A stretch of DNA of 60,200 nt, from the IMG/VR virus record IMGVR_UViG_3300049215_000485, positions 1-60,200 of that record; one strand, 5' to 3'. Positions 16,135 to 31,010 of the stretch are shown one piece after another; the stretch's first letter is position 1; every line of letters begins with the position of its first letter. This stretch comes from a virus. Both the position numbers and the translations under genes were made by a program. The notes below the pieces were generated by a model. That model was given only the letters and a program-made list of their open reading frames with translations. It searched no databases and was not told where the DNA came from.

Positions 16135-18231
16135 TCAGCGGTTCGCTGCGTACGGCCATCCGTGCGCGTACGGGTACGGCGTCCAGTGCGGATGGCCGTG
16201 GTGATGGTGTTGGTGCTGCGGCGGCATCGGCGGTATCGGGGGCCTCGGCGGCGGGGCCACTGCCGGCGACGACGGAGCGGGGGGCTGCACGACCGCGGGA
16301 GCGGGAGGCGTCGCCGGCGCCGGCACCACGGCGGCGTGCTGGACCGGCGCGTTCGGCGCGCGGGCGCCGAGGTTATTGTCGAGCGACTTCGCGTGCGCCT
16401 GGATGCCGAGCTTGTTCGCCTGGAGCGCGGCCTTGAGGTCGCTGATCTGCTTCTGGATGCCGGCGTCGAGCTTTTTCGGGTCGAGCTTGTTCAGCTTGAT
16501 GATCCCGTTCGTCAGCGCGGAGAGGTTGTTCACCTTGGCGCCGAGCCCGTTGAAGTCGTGGGCGGCGTCCTTGATGCTGGTGAGCTTCGCCGAGACGTCG
16601 GGCGGAAGCTTGCTCATGACGTTCTTGAACGCGCCCTCGTACTGACCCTTGATGGCGTCGATGTTGTGCTGGACCTCGGCGGGAATCTTCGTGAGGTCGC
16701 CGAACTTCTGGAGCGCCGTCGACTTCGCGTCCTCGAACGCCTTCTTCAGGTCGTCGACCGGCTTCGTGATCTCGGGCGGGAGCTTGATGGAGGCGCCGGC
16801 TGCGCTGATGGCCGTCTGGAGTCCCTGCTGAAGGAATCCCGTCGCCACCTGCGAAAGCGGCTTGTGATGGAAGATGAGCTGGATGGCGCCGTCGAGCAGG
16901 TTGCCGATCAGCTTGAGGAGCGAGTCGGGTAGGCCCTTGCTCTTCGCTTCGCCCATGATGCCGTCCTTGATGCCGCTGACGAGCGCATCGGAGACGGACT
17001 CGTGCTTCTCGATGATGTCGGCGACGGCGTTGAGGGCAGGCCGCAGGAAGATGTCCCGGATGTCGGGCGGAATACCCGGCACCTCGCCGATGAGGAGGCT
17101 GAAGCCAGCCTTGAGCGGGTTGCCGGTCTCGAGCAGCGTGATCGCGGCGTCGAGCGGCCCGCCGATGACGTTGCCGACGCCGGGGACCATCGAGAGCACG
17201 CCCGCCACCATGTGACCGAGGTCGACGACTTCGGTCTTCAGACGGTTCCAGTCCCCGTGCACCGCAGCATCGACGATGCCCGTCACCATCTTCAGCGGGT
17301 CGATGTTCGGGATGAACTTGGCGATCTCCTTGATGCCGGGAATCTTCTCGAGGAGCTCTTTGGGGTGCGCGATGCCGCGGACGAGGTCAGCGGGGTTGGT
17401 GGGCAGGCCCGCCTTCTTGAGCAGCTCGCCCGGGTCTGGCAGCCCGAGCTTGTGCAGCATGTCGCCCGGCGTGGGGATGCCGAGCTGCTTGAGCAGGGCG
17501 TCCGGGTTCAGGATGAGACCCAGCGGCCCGCTCGTCGCGATCTTCGCGAGGGTGCCCATCGGGTCCTTCACGAAGTTGTTCGCGGCGTCCTGGAGCCACT
17601 TGCCGACGTCGCCGCCGGCCTGCTTGATGAACTTGCCGACGCTGTTGACCGCCTTCTGCGCCTCGTTCGCGGCGTTCTGCGCGACCTTGGCGACGTCCTG
17701 CGGTAGGTGCCCCGCGGCGTTGCCGATGTCGTGGACCGCGTTGCCAACGGCGTGCCCGATGTCGCCGAAGATGTCTGCGAGTCCGATGTCGCCGAGCCCC
17801 AGCGCGTAAGCGGTAGCGTTCGTGCGGGTCTCGTTGAGCCCCTCGAGCCCGTGGATCTTGGTCATCCCGGTGAGGCGGCTGCCCCCTGGCTCCCAGGCCC
17901 CGACGTCGCCGACGTCGCCGGTACCGAATCGCCGCGCGAGCCTGTCGAATGCGCTCTCTGGGGTCGCCCCAACGCCGAAGACATGCTGGAGCCGCGCGAA
18001 CGCTTCCTGGTGACTGCCAACGCCAAACGCGCGGCATAGCGAGTCGCCGGCGAAGCCGAGCGGCACGAAGAGGCGCTCTCCGACCGCGAGCGACCGGAAC
18101 GTCGGGCAGCCGCCGACGAACGTGAGCGGCTTCTGGGGGTTCGCCGCCAGGAGCTCCACGTACCGCCTCGGGTCCCCGCTCAGGGCACCCGCGATGAGCA
18201 TGGGACTGTCACCGAGACCGACTAGGTACAT
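16135..18231 (-). CDS. LysM-like tagged, amphipathic structural protein (698 aa)
   Basis: The N-terminal 60 residues carry the element's LysM-like module (GLGDSPMLIAGAL ... LLAANPQKPLTFVGGCPTF ... LAVGERLFVPLG). A long stretch of amphipathic helices follows with repeated Gly/Pro breaks (residues 150-600). It includes VLSMVPGVGNVIGGPLDAAI, a segment type that occurs in phage virion proteins. A helical region with coiled-coil look and a Pro/His-rich tail close the protein. It has a good AGGAG site. A virion or membrane-active role is an inference. Other copies of the module are at 28516, 30516 and 39574. Confidence 0.7.
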   Translation of the reverse strand: MYLVGLGDSPMLIAGALSGDPRRYVELLAANPQKPLTFVGGCPTFRSLAVGERLFVPLGFAGDSLCRAFGVGSHQEAFARLQHVFGVGATPESAFDRLARRFGTGDVGDVGAWEPGGSRLTGMTKIHGLEGLNETRTNATAYALGLGDIGLADIFGDIGHAVGNAVHDIGNAAGHLPQDVAKVAQNAANEAQKAVNSVGKFIKQAGGDVGKWLQDAANNFVKDPMGTLAKIATSGPLGLILNPDALLKQLGIPTPGDMLHKLGLPDPGELLKKAGLPTNPADLVRGIAHPKELLEKIPGIKEIAKFIPNIDPLKMVTGIVDAAVHGDWNRLKTEVVDLGHMVAGVLSMVPGVGNVIGGPLDAAITLLETGNPLKAGFSLLIGEVPGIPPDIRDIFLRPALNAVADIIEKHESVSDALVSGIKDGIMGEAKSKGLPDSLLKLIGNLLDGAIQLIFHHKPLSQVATGFLQQGLQTAISAAGASIKLPPEITKPVDDLKKAFEDAKSTALQKFGDLTKIPAEVQHNIDAIKGQYEGAFKNVMSKLPPDVSAKLTSIKDAAHDFNGLGAKVNNLSALTNGIIKLNKLDPKKLDAGIQKQISDLKAALQANKLGIQAHAKSLDNNLGARAPNAPVQHAAVVPAPATPPAPAVVQPPAPSSPAVAPPPRPPIPPMPPQHQHHHHGHPHWTPYPYAHGWPYAANR

Positions 18232-18252
18232 GGAGAGACTCCTGGCTATGGG

Positions 18253-20427
<2,175 letters not shown>

Positions 20428-20431
<4 letters not shown>

Positions 20432-20841
20432 GCTGATTGCCTCTGCCATTCGACCATCGCGCGAAAGTGGGGGTTAGTGAGACCGTTACGGCGAGTGCGG
20501 ATGCGGTAGACCGCGTGCGCTGGCGGCATTCCGAGGTCGACGAGCGCGAGCCCCGCAAGCACGCCGGAACGGTTGCGGCCCTGCCAGCACGTGACGAGCA
20601 CCCGATGGCCCAACCGCACGTGGTCAGCGATCTGCCGTGCGGTACGCCGGATGCGCATGCGCGTCAGTTTGTCGGGGGGCGGTCCATCGTCGAGCGGCAT
20701 CTTGATGACATGGTAGCCGGGCAGGTCCGGCTGGTACTCCATCGCCGACAGCACGATGACGTCGAACGGCAGGCGCACCCCTTGCGGGGGCGCGCTGCCC
20801 TGCGCGAGAAGGCCGTTCGAGGTTAGGTACGAGTAGCTCAT
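20428..20841 (-). CDS. Dual-specificity / tyrosine phosphatase-like protein (137 aa)
   Basis: It holds the CX5R signature in VLVTCWQGRNRSGVLAGLAL, with the general-acid region near MPLDDGPPPDKL. The length suits a minimal dual-specificity phosphatase. It lies inside the structural array and overlaps both neighbours by ATGA, so it is made with virion proteins. Phosphate removal from host or particle proteins is an inference; some such folds act on RNA caps or lipids. Confidence 0.75.
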
Positions 20842-21086
20842 GATGCGGAAGGGGTGTTGTCGTCGTCGGGTTCCACCGTCTCAACCTCGGCGGCGGCAGT
20901 GGCTGCGACGGCAGGCGCCTTCGACGACGAGAGAATGGAGCCGGTGACGAGGCCGAGCCCCGCCGTCACGACCGACGCGATGAGCGACGGGACGGGGTGC
21001 CCGGTGAGGGTGAGCGTGAGGTCGACGCCGAGCGCAACGACGATGAGCGCGGCGCCGAGCAGCTTGCTATTCACGAGCGCGCTCAT
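20838..21086 (-). CDS. Small membrane protein (82 aa)
   Basis: Two hydrophobic helices (LLGAALIVVALGVDLTLTL and SLIASVVTAGLGLVTGSIL) and an acidic tail (VEPDDDNTP). The start at 21086 overlaps the preceding stop (TGATG). Likely a membrane component of the particle or of lysis. Confidence 0.7.
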   Translation of the reverse strand: MSALVNSKLLGAALIVVALGVDLTLTLTGHPVPSLIASVVTAGLGLVTGSILSSSKAPAVAATAAAEVETVEPDDDNTPSAS

Positions 21087-21316
21087 CACGCTCCCTCGGC
21101 GGAGCGGTCGATGCCCCACTTGGTGACGAACGCCACGCCGGAGCCAGCGAGGATGGAGCCCCAGAGCGGCCCCTTGAACGTGTAGACGAGCAGGCCCGCG
21201 GTGGCGCCAGCCATCACCGCGGCGAAGGCGGGAGATGCGCCCGGCGAGCTCACGCCACCGGAGGCGCCCAGCGCGAACCCCTGAACCGGTCGACCGCCGA
21301 AAGAGATCGTCTCCAT
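21086..21316 (-). CDS. Tag B membrane protein (76 aa)
   Basis: It starts METISFGGRPVQGFALGASG, the second recurring N-terminal motif, then two hydrophobic stretches (AFAAVMAGATAGLLVYTF; SILAGSGVAFVTKWG). A minimal tag plus membrane-anchor design, like the tag A mini-protein at 20267. Confidence 0.7.
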   Translation of the reverse strand: METISFGGRPVQGFALGASGGVSSPGASPAFAAVMAGATAGLLVYTFKGPLWGSILAGSGVAFVTKWGIDRSAEGA

Positions 21317-21327
21317 CCTGATACTCC

Positions 21328-22338
21328 TCACTGCATCACTGCGGGTTGGTGTGCGGGCTGCTTCAGCGGTGGCGCGTCGGTACGCCATTCCGCCATCCTC
21401 GAGTACGCGGCCCGGAACGCTGAGTCGTTGCCGAGCAAGCGCTCCGAACACGCGAGCTCCGCCCATGCGCGCCAGGTGTGCGCGGAGATGTCGACGAAGA
21501 TGGAGTCCGTACAGGGTGGCAGTTCCGTCGCGTGCTTGGCGAGGTCGCGCGCGCCGGCGACGTCCCCCGCCTCGCGCAAGAGCTTTGCGTGCTCGACGTA
21601 CGGCTCGGCGCGGGTAGGGCGCATCGCTCGCGCACGGGCATAGGCGGCCGATACCTCCGCGGACGGTCGCCCAAGCTTCACGATGAGTCGCGCAGCCTCG
21701 AGCGCCGCGCAGAACGCCTCCTCCCCCTCGTGCTTCATGGCGATCCGCTGCTCGAAGAGCTCGAGGGCGCGCACAAGCTCCCCCATCTGCCCGTACGTGA
21801 GGGCCAGGTAGAAGATCGATCGCGGGTCCTCGCCGCCCTCGAGCAGCGCTGCGTTCCGGCGCGCCGTCGCCACCCGGTCCTTTGGCGGCGTACGCATGTA
21901 GTTGACGTGCGGGACGTGCGGCGCCCCGTCGTACGGGATGTACTCGTGACACTTCTGGACGTACCGGAGATGCGGCTTGAAGAGCCGGATGAATCCCCAG
22001 GCCGCGCCCTCGCACACCGTGATGACCGAGTGCGCTTCGCCGCTGTCCGGCCATCCGCTGAAGGCTGGGCCGAACGCATACACGTCGTCGGCGTCGAGCT
22101 GGAGCGCCCATTCCGCGCGGACATGGGCCAGCGCTTCGTTCCGCGCGCTCGCGAAGTCCCGGAACGGTCCCCCGCGCACCACGCGCGCGCCGGCTGCGCG
22201 AGCGGCCTCGCCGGTCTCCTCGTCGCTCTCCGCGTTCAGGACGACGACGACGCTATCGACCTGCGCCGACACGCTCGCGATGGCAGCGCCGATGGTGCCC
22301 GCGTTGTCCCTCGCGATGAGCACGCATTCGACTGCCAT
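21328..22338 (-). CDS. Family 2-like glycosyltransferase with TPR-like tail (336 aa)
   Basis: The N-terminal nucleotide-sugar fold is visible: VECVLIARDNAGTIGAAIAS, VVVVLNAESDEET, FASARNEALAHVRAEWALQLDADD, with the DxD motif in LDADD (about residue 83). From about 170 the protein is helical with TPR-like repeats (ARRNAALLEGGEDPRSIFYLALTYGQMGEL). It could glycosylate virion proteins or host surface polymers. A shorter relative lies at 59330. Confidence 0.8.
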   Translation of the reverse strand: MAVECVLIARDNAGTIGAAIASVSAQVDSVVVVLNAESDEETGEAARAAGARVVRGGPFRDFASARNEALAHVRAEWALQLDADDVYAFGPAFSGWPDSGEAHSVITVCEGAAWGFIRLFKPHLRYVQKCHEYIPYDGAPHVPHVNYMRTPPKDRVATARRNAALLEGGEDPRSIFYLALTYGQMGELVRALELFEQRIAMKHEGEEAFCAALEAARLIVKLGRPSAEVSAAYARARAMRPTRAEPYVEHAKLLREAGDVAGARDLAKHATELPPCTDSIFVDISAHTWRAWAELACSERLLGNDSAFRAAYSRMAEWRTDAPPLKQPAHQPAVMQ

Positions 22339-22341
22339 GGA

Positions 22342-24379
<2,038 letters not shown>

Positions 24380-24397
24380 TAGACCGAACGACTTTCC

Positions 24398-24622
24398 TTA
24401 CGTGACGTTGGAGGAAGGCGGAGGAGGCGGCGCGGAATTCGCCGAGCGGAGGCTGATCGACTGGTCGCGCGGACGCGAGGGATTGCTCCGCCCGCTGTAT
24501 TGGCTGTCGTAGTTCATCGAGGCCCGGAACTCGCGGTAGACCGCCTCGTCCACGAGCTGGCGCGGAGCGCCGTTCTCGGAGTGACCGTTCTTGTTCTTGA
24601 AGTTCTTGAGCTTCCTTCTCAC
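24398..24622 (-). CDS. Small basic hypothetical protein (74 aa)
   Basis: A basic N-terminus (MRRKLKNFKNKNGHSEN), a short helical part (VDEAVYREFRASMNYDSQYSG) and a Ser/Pro-rich tail. Not recognised. It lies between a fibre gene and the tag A beta-sandwich trio. Confidence 0.55.
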   Translation of the reverse strand: MRRKLKNFKNKNGHSENGAPRQLVDEAVYREFRASMNYDSQYSGRSNPSRPRDQSISLRSANSAPPPPPSSNVT

Positions 24623-24649
24623 GTGGGTTTTCTCCTTTGCAGAAACCTC

Positions 24650-25141
24650 TCAAACCGAGGTGAGGATGACGATGGTCCGAGCGTTCTGCCCCTCGCAGCC
24701 GGCGCCGACGTTCGGGATGCTGACGAACGCCTTGACGTCGAAGGTGTGGAGGCCCGCGGTGAGCTCGTCCGTCTTCGTCTCGAAGAACAAGCTGACGGGG
24801 AGAAACGACTGCGTGAACGTCGTGTCGATGAACGGCAGGAGCGGGTTGATGCTGTAGACCAGCTTCTCGTCCACGTAGATCCCGACGTTGACGTTGCAGC
24901 TCGTCGCCACCTCCTCCGCGTTGGGGTCGAGGAGGTTGCCGGTGAACATGATGATGGCCTTCTCCCCACCGATGACGTCGATGGAGAGCGGACCGTTGAA
25001 CAGCAGGCTGACCGGCGGAGTCGGCCCGATCGGGACCGGCGCCTCGTTGTTCGGGTTGGTGAAGGTCCGGATGCCGGTCTTGCCCGGGGGGGTCGAGTAG
25101 GCTTCCGGAGACTGTCCCTTGATTCCGGCGATCTTGCTCAT
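24650..25141 (-). CDS. Tag A-variant beta-sandwich protein 1 (163 aa)
   Basis: The N-terminus MSKIAGIKGQSPEAYSTPPG is a divergent tag A. The body is a beta-sandwich resembling small trimeric tip domains (IDVIGGEKAIIMFTGNL ... SLFFETKTDELTAGLHTFDVKAF). It is the first of three tandem paralogues. There is no collagen shaft, so the same head type is used directly after the tag. Confidence 0.7.
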   Translation of the reverse strand: MSKIAGIKGQSPEAYSTPPGKTGIRTFTNPNNEAPVPIGPTPPVSLLFNGPLSIDVIGGEKAIIMFTGNLLDPNAEEVATSCNVNVGIYVDEKLVYSINPLLPFIDTTFTQSFLPVSLFFETKTDELTAGLHTFDVKAFVSIPNVGAGCEGQNARTIVILTSV

Positions 25142-25155
25142 GGTCCTTCAGCCTC

Positions 25156-25599
25156 TCAGGTCGAGGAGACGATGACGGTGACACTGACGTCGATAACGCT
25201 CGCGGTTCCGCGGTCGACCTCTCCCAGGACCCCCACGGAGGTGGCCGGGTTTGCAATCAGGTCGGGGAGCTCGCCGATGGCGCTGAACGACACCGGCTGG
25301 TTCTGCGGCGAATTCGACAGCGCGACCTCGACCACGCTGATGGTGATCGAGTTGTCGAGCTGAATGAAGAAGCTCGCGAGGGCTGGCGACAGCGAGGGGC
25401 CGTCTACCGTTCCCGAGATGGTGACGATGATCTTGTCGCCGTCCTCCACCGCCACCGTCAGCGGGGTGATGATCGGGGAGGCGGTGGTCGTCAGCGTTAC
25501 GCCAGGCCCCGGCTCGCCACGCGTCGAGACGGAGCCACTGGTCGAGGGGTCGGGGTACGTCTCCGGCGACCGCCCTTTCAGTCCTGCAATCTTGCTCAT
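25156..25599 (-). CDS. Tag A-variant beta-sandwich protein 2 (147 aa)
   Basis: It begins MSKIAGLKGRSPETYPDPST; the body is a diverged copy of its neighbours (VAVEDGDKIIVTISGTVDGP ... VTVIVSST). The pattern EDGDKIIV corresponds to GGEKAIIM in the copy at 24650. Confidence 0.7.
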   Translation of the reverse strand: MSKIAGLKGRSPETYPDPSTSGSVSTRGEPGPGVTLTTTASPIITPLTVAVEDGDKIIVTISGTVDGPSLSPALASFFIQLDNSITISVVEVALSNSPQNQPVSFSAIGELPDLIANPATSVGVLGEVDRGTASVIDVSVTVIVSST

Positions 25600-25619
25600 G
25601 ATCCCTTCCCCATCTCCTC

Positions 25620-26096
25620 TCAGGTGTTAGCGATCATGACGACCACGCTGGCGTCCGATACTTCTGCCGACGTCATTCCACCGATGCACTGCCCCTTCAC
25701 TGCGATGGTGTGCAGGCCGGCGGCGAACGGCGTCGTCTCGTACGTGACGCCGATCGGGTTGGAGGTCCCGAAGGTGATGGGTGGCACCGGCGCGCCAGCC
25801 CCCACCTGGGTGGTGATGTTGTACTGGATGTCCACGCCGTCAATGACGACTCGGACGTTGGCCTGCCCGGCTGCCGGCAGCGCGTTCGCAATCGTTGCGG
25901 AGAAGTAGACGATAGCCCTCTCCCCACCGACCGCCTCGAACGAGACCGGCGGCACGAGATCGACACCGGGGGTGCTCGTGTCGATCGCGCTCGGGGGGAG
26001 CGACGTCTCCCCGAACGTGGCGATGATGCCCGTGATGACGGTGACGCTGTCGTAGGTCTCCGGCGAACGCCGCTTGATTCCAGCTATATGGGTCAT
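25620..26096 (-). CDS. Tag A-variant beta-sandwich protein 3 (158 aa)
   Basis: It begins [20 protein letters not shown] and has the same body plan (SFEAVGGERAIVYFSATIAN ... TTPFAAGLHTIAVKGQC). GGERAIVYF and AGLHTIAVKG align with the same positions in protein 1, so these two are closest. Its start overlaps the stop of the membrane gene upstream (ATGA). Confidence 0.7.
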   Translation of the reverse strand: MTHIAGIKRRSPETYDSVTVITGIIATFGETSLPPSAIDTSTPGVDLVPPVSFEAVGGERAIVYFSATIANALPAAGQANVRVVIDGVDIQYNITTQVGAGAPVPPITFGTSNPIGVTYETTPFAAGLHTIAVKGQCIGGMTSAEVSDASVVVMIANT

Positions 26097-26380
26097 TCCT
26101 TTGCCTTCTCGTGCGGGTCACCCAGCAAGTGCATCAACATGGCGTCCGCCGCCATGGAGAGGAAGCTCGTCGCACACCCAACGATGACGGCGTCGAGGAT
26201 GCGTCCGTGGCCAACGCTCACTACGCCGCTCGCGCCAGCGACCATGCCGACCCAGGTCCCCGTGCACTGACTGCACTCGAAGAGCGGTGGGTAGAGCCGC
26301 TGGAGCGGGCGGAAGACGGTGCCGCGTACGAGGATGAGCGTCGCACCGATGAGCGCCGAAGTGAGGAGCAGCGCCGTCAT
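26093..26380 (-). CDS. DUF1360-like small membrane protein (95 aa)
   Basis: Three hydrophobic segments; between the first two lies [15 protein letters not shown], the Cys-x-x-Cys plus Gly-Thr-Trp motif of small phage and Bacillus membrane proteins of the DUF1360 type. It overlaps both neighbours by four bases. Function unknown. Confidence 0.65.
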   Translation of the reverse strand: MTALLLTSALIGATLILVRGTVFRPLQRLYPPLFECSQCTGTWVGMVAGASGVVSVGHGRILDAVIVGCATSFLSMAADAMLMHLLGDPHEKAKE

Positions 26381-27195
26381 CCGCTCACCGGGGGCAGCTC
26401 GGTGATGTCGACGAAGCAGGCGTTGGTGCCGTACGAGCCGCCCGCAACGCTCGCAGCCACCTGAATCTGAATCTGCGTCGTCACACCAACCGGCGTCAGG
26501 CTCGGGTCCGTATCGAACAGGAAAGGAATGGTGGCTTGCGTAGCGCTAGTGCCGGCCGGGATCGTCGTCCCCGCGAAGGGATTCAAGACCTCCGTGGCGC
26601 CCACCTGCGCAATAGCGGTGATGGTCATATCCGTGGCCGGCGCGGAATTGTTCTCGATCTGGAGGGTGGCGAGGATGCGCACCCGCCCCGAGCTCTGCGG
26701 TGTGATGGGGATGTTCACGCCCGAGCCGCCGCTCGCGATGGACGTCCAAGGAATGGCCGTCAACGTTACGGTCGAAATGGCGGTCCCGCCGGTGGGACCA
26801 ATCGCAGAGTTGTTGGCGAATCCAACCGAGGCTGGTCCGGTCGCGCCGGTGCTTCCCGTGGGGCCGGTAGCGCCGGTTGGTCCCGTCCCGGTTGCCCCGG
26901 TCGCGCCGGTCGACCCGGTCGTTCCCGTCGGTCCGGTCGCCCCTGACGGACCGCCGGCAGGACCGGTTGCTCCGGTGCTCCCCGTCGGTCCGGTGCTGCC
27001 CGCTCCGGTCGCGCCCGTCGAACCCGCTGTTCCTGTCGAGCCGGTAGGACCGGTCGCGCCTGTAGCTCCGCTGGGACCGCCCGCGGGGCCGGTAGCACCC
27101 GTGGGTCCGGTGATCCCGGTGAGGCCGAGGCCAACCGTGGGCGCGGTGGGATAAGTCTCCCGCGCGTATCTCCCCCATCCGACGATATGACTCAT
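26377..27195 (-). CDS. Tag A collagen-like fibre, short (272 aa)
   Basis: [20 protein letters not shown], about 95 residues of collagen triplets, then a 145-residue beta-sandwich head ([20 protein letters not shown] ... [18 protein letters not shown]). Part of the run of fibre genes. Confidence 0.8.
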   Translation of the reverse strand: MSHIVGWGRYARETYPTAPTVGLGLTGITGPTGATGPAGGPSGATGATGPTGSTGTAGSTGATGAGSTGPTGSTGATGPAGGPSGATGPTGTTGSTGATGATGTGPTGATGPTGSTGATGPASVGFANNSAIGPTGGTAISTVTLTAIPWTSIASGGSGVNIPITPQSSGRVRILATLQIENNSAPATDMTITAIAQVGATEVLNPFAGTTIPAGTSATQATIPFLFDTDPSLTPVGVTTQIQIQVAASVAGGSYGTNACFVDITELPPVSG

Positions 27196-27199
27196 CGGA

Positions 27200-28512
<1,313 letters not shown>

Positions 28513-28515
28513 GAC

Positions 28516-30516
28516 CTATCTCCTCTTCTTGGGCGCCTTCTTTCGAGCCGCCGGCTTGCGGGCGGCAGGCTTGTGAGCGGCCGGCTTGCGCTTCGCTGGC
28601 TTGCGATGCGTCGTCTTCTTCGCCGGTGCCTTGCGGGTCTTGTATCGCGTGACCGTCTTGCCCGGTCCGCCGCCTCTGCCAGCAGTCGCCGCCATCGCGA
28701 CGATCCCGACGAGCGCGACGGCGCCGAGCGCACCAGCCACGATGGCGCCGGTGCTGATTCCGCCCTTCGCCGTGGGGGCCACGACGATCGGCTGACCTCC
28801 AGGAGCTCCAGGGGCTCCAGGAGCACCCGGTGCGCCCGGTGCTCCGCCTCCCGCTGCTGGCAAAGGCAACGGAGCAGGCGCAGGACCCGGTACAGAGAAC
28901 GGGAGCGGCGCGGGCGCGGGCGTGAACGGGGCAGGTGCCGGTGAAGGGGCAGGACCAGGCGCAGGTGCCGGTGAAGGGGCAGGACCAGGCGCAGGTGCCG
29001 CGCCCGGTTGCACCGCCCCAGGACCGTAGTTGCTCTGTCCGTGCGGCGCCCACCACGACGGACGCGGGCTGCACCCGCTCGGCGTGGAGGCCCCCATCAC
29101 GGGGCGAGCTGAGTTGGCGGAGCCGGAGCCCCACTTGCCATCCGCCGTGATCCCCAGCGCCGCTTGCGCAGCACCGACGATGTTGACGTTCGCGGGATTG
29201 CAGGGATCGACCCCGACGAGCGCCTGTACGGCCGGCGGGAGTGCACCCCCACCACCCGGAGCGGGAGCCGGTGCGGGCGCCGGTGCACCACCTCCGCCAC
29301 CGCCCCCCCCTCCCCCAGGAGCGTTACCGGTGATGATCGCAGTCGGCAGAGTGGTCACCCCACCGGACGTGACCGGACCACCGCAGTTCGTCTGACCGGG
29401 CGGTGCCCACCAGCTCGGTCTGGGAGTGCACGGAGGCGGTGCGCCTGGGACGCGCGCTTGCGCAGCGCTCGCCGTACCGCTGCCCCACTTGCCGTCCGGT
29501 TGGAGTCCGAGCGCGGACTGCACCGCGCAGACGTACTGCGCGTTGCCCGGATCGCAGGGACTGCCGGCGGTCTGGAGCGTGCTGACGGCATCGGACACGG
29601 CGTCGCCGACGCCGAACCGCAGGGTGCCGCCTGGTCTGCCCGGTTGCGAGAACGCTTCCCGGTTGGGGAGCGCCGCTGCGATGGAGGGATGGAGCGGGAC
29701 CCCAGGAGGAGTGCTTGCCGCCGCCACCGCTGCGTGGAGCATGGGAGCAATTGTCGGGTGGTTGGCGAGCTCCGGTCGCACCGAGAGCAGCGAGTGCACC
29801 TCGGGGGGGAGCATCGCTGCCGCACGGATTGCGACCTGCGGGTGTAGCGGTAGCACTCCAGGCGCGAACGAAGGGTGAAGCCCTTGCGGCGCCAGCGGCA
29901 ACACCGCGGGCGCGAACGGGTGCATGATCGACTGCGGGAGCAGCGGCAGCACCCCGGGCTGGAACGGACGCGCAGGGAACGCGGGCTGCGGGATGAGCGG
30001 CGCGACGCCAGGCTGGAAGGGGGGCGCGGGCTGCATCGGCGCGGTCCCGAACTGCTCGCGACCGAACTGGTCACGCCAGAACTGCCGACCGGCTTGGTCC
30101 CGGCCGACTTCCCAGCCGTGCTGGTCGTGCCAGACCTGCCGGCCCATCTGGTCGCGATGGATGCGCCGCCAGCGCCGTCGACCGAACGGGTCGACGAACG
30201 ACTCCTGCTGGTCCGGCTGCCCCCACGGGTACGACGGGTACTGGTAGGCGGAGTCGGTCTGCGGCTGCCCGTACTGGGCCTGTCCGTAGTCCGGCGCGTA
30301 CCCCGGCGACGGCGCCATGTACCCGGACGTGTCCATCGCCGGCCCACTGACCGGAACGTTCAGACTTTCGCCGGGTCGGAGGTCGCGCCAGGTACGGACG
30401 CCGGCCACCATCATCGTCGGCTTCATGGGATTGGCCGTGATGAGCTGGTCGAGCGGGATACCGAACCGCTGCGCGATGATCGCGGGGCTGTCCCCGAACT
30501 GCACGTGATAGACCAT
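28516..30516 (-). CDS. LysM-like, PG-binding-like protein with C-terminal membrane anchor (666 aa)
   Basis: The start at 30516 is set by the TAATG overlap. Residues 1-60 are the LysM-like module (MVYHVQFGDSPAIIAQRFG ... ANPMKPTMM ... LRPGESLNVPVSG). A Tyr/Gln/Trp-rich linker with repeated R-D-Q-x-G-R-Q units follows, then two copies of a peptidoglycan-binding-like unit (VQSALGLQPDGKWGSGTASA; AQAALGITADGKWGSGSANS), each ending PRPSWWAP. Long Pro/Ala linkers lead to the STGA-type membrane helix (GGISTGAIVAGALGAVALVG) and a Lys/Arg tail. Probably tethers the particle membrane to peptidoglycan. Confidence 0.75.
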   Translation of the reverse strand: MVYHVQFGDSPAIIAQRFGIPLDQLITANPMKPTMMVAGVRTWRDLRPGESLNVPVSGPAMDTSGYMAPSPGYAPDYGQAQYGQPQTDSAYQYPSYPWGQPDQQESFVDPFGRRRWRRIHRDQMGRQVWHDQHGWEVGRDQAGRQFWRDQFGREQFGTAPMQPAPPFQPGVAPLIPQPAFPARPFQPGVLPLLPQSIMHPFAPAVLPLAPQGLHPSFAPGVLPLHPQVAIRAAAMLPPEVHSLLSVRPELANHPTIAPMLHAAVAAASTPPGVPLHPSIAAALPNREAFSQPGRPGGTLRFGVGDAVSDAVSTLQTAGSPCDPGNAQYVCAVQSALGLQPDGKWGSGTASAAQARVPGAPPPCTPRPSWWAPPGQTNCGGPVTSGGVTTLPTAIITGNAPGGGGGGGGGGAPAPAPAPAPGGGGALPPAVQALVGVDPCNPANVNIVGAAQAALGITADGKWGSGSANSARPVMGASTPSGCSPRPSWWAPHGQSNYGPGAVQPGAAPAPGPAPSPAPAPGPAPSPAPAPFTPAPAPLPFSVPGPAPAPLPLPAAGGGAPGAPGAPGAPGAPGGQPIVVAPTAKGGISTGAIVAGALGAVALVGIVAMAATAGRGGGPGKTVTRYKTRKAPAKKTTHRKPAKRKPAAHKPAARKPAARKKAPKKRR

Positions 30517-31010
30517 TAGAAGCGTCTCCCCATCGGTGGGTGTACGACGACGGTTCGCCCGTACGGGTTGTAGCCGCCGTATGGCGCCGCCGGCCGATAG
30601 GCCGCTGGCATCGACGGCATCTGTTGTCGGGGCACCCACTGCCGTCCATTCCATGCGAACGGGTTCGGTGCACCGAACTGCGGGAACACGGGCTGCTGCG
30701 GTACAGCCGCCGCCTGCTGCTGCTGCCACGCGAGCTGCCGCTCGCGCCAGTCATGGCGGAGCTGCCAGCGCGCGCCGTCCCACGAGTACGGACTCGGGGG
30801 GCTCGGCGTCTGCGGCACCACCGGCGGAGTCGGGACACCCGACGCCGGCACGGAGATGGTCTCGCCGGGCGCGAGAGAGATGAAGGTCTGGATGCCGTTG
30901 ACCCACGTGGTTGGCTTCTGCGGGTTCGCCGCCAGCATCTGGGCCATCGTGATCCCGAACCTGGCTGCGATTGTGGCGGGGCTATCCCCGTACTGCACTT
31001 GGTAGAGCAT
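30516..31010 (-). CDS. LysM-like protein (164 aa)
   Basis: MLYQVQYGDSPATIAARFG ... LAANPQKPTTWVNGIQTF ... LAPGETISVPASG is the clearest copy of the LysM-like module. The rest is Pro/Gln/Trp-rich (WRERQLAWQQQQ ... NPFAWNGRQWVPR). It overlaps both neighbours. It would bind peptidoglycan or chitin-like polymers if the module acts as a LysM. Confidence 0.7.
   Translation of the reverse strand: MLYQVQYGDSPATIAARFGITMAQMLAANPQKPTTWVNGIQTFISLAPGETISVPASGVPTPPVVPQTPSPPSPYSWDGARWQLRHDWRERQLAWQQQQAAAVPQQPVFPQFGAPNPFAWNGRQWVPRQQMPSMPAAYRPAAPYGGYNPYGRTVVVHPPMGRRF

Noticed and set aside
15711-18231. A tape-measure protein as in tailed phages
   Set aside because: The 698-residue protein has amphipathic helices but no long coiled-coil repeat design, and no tail genes flank it.
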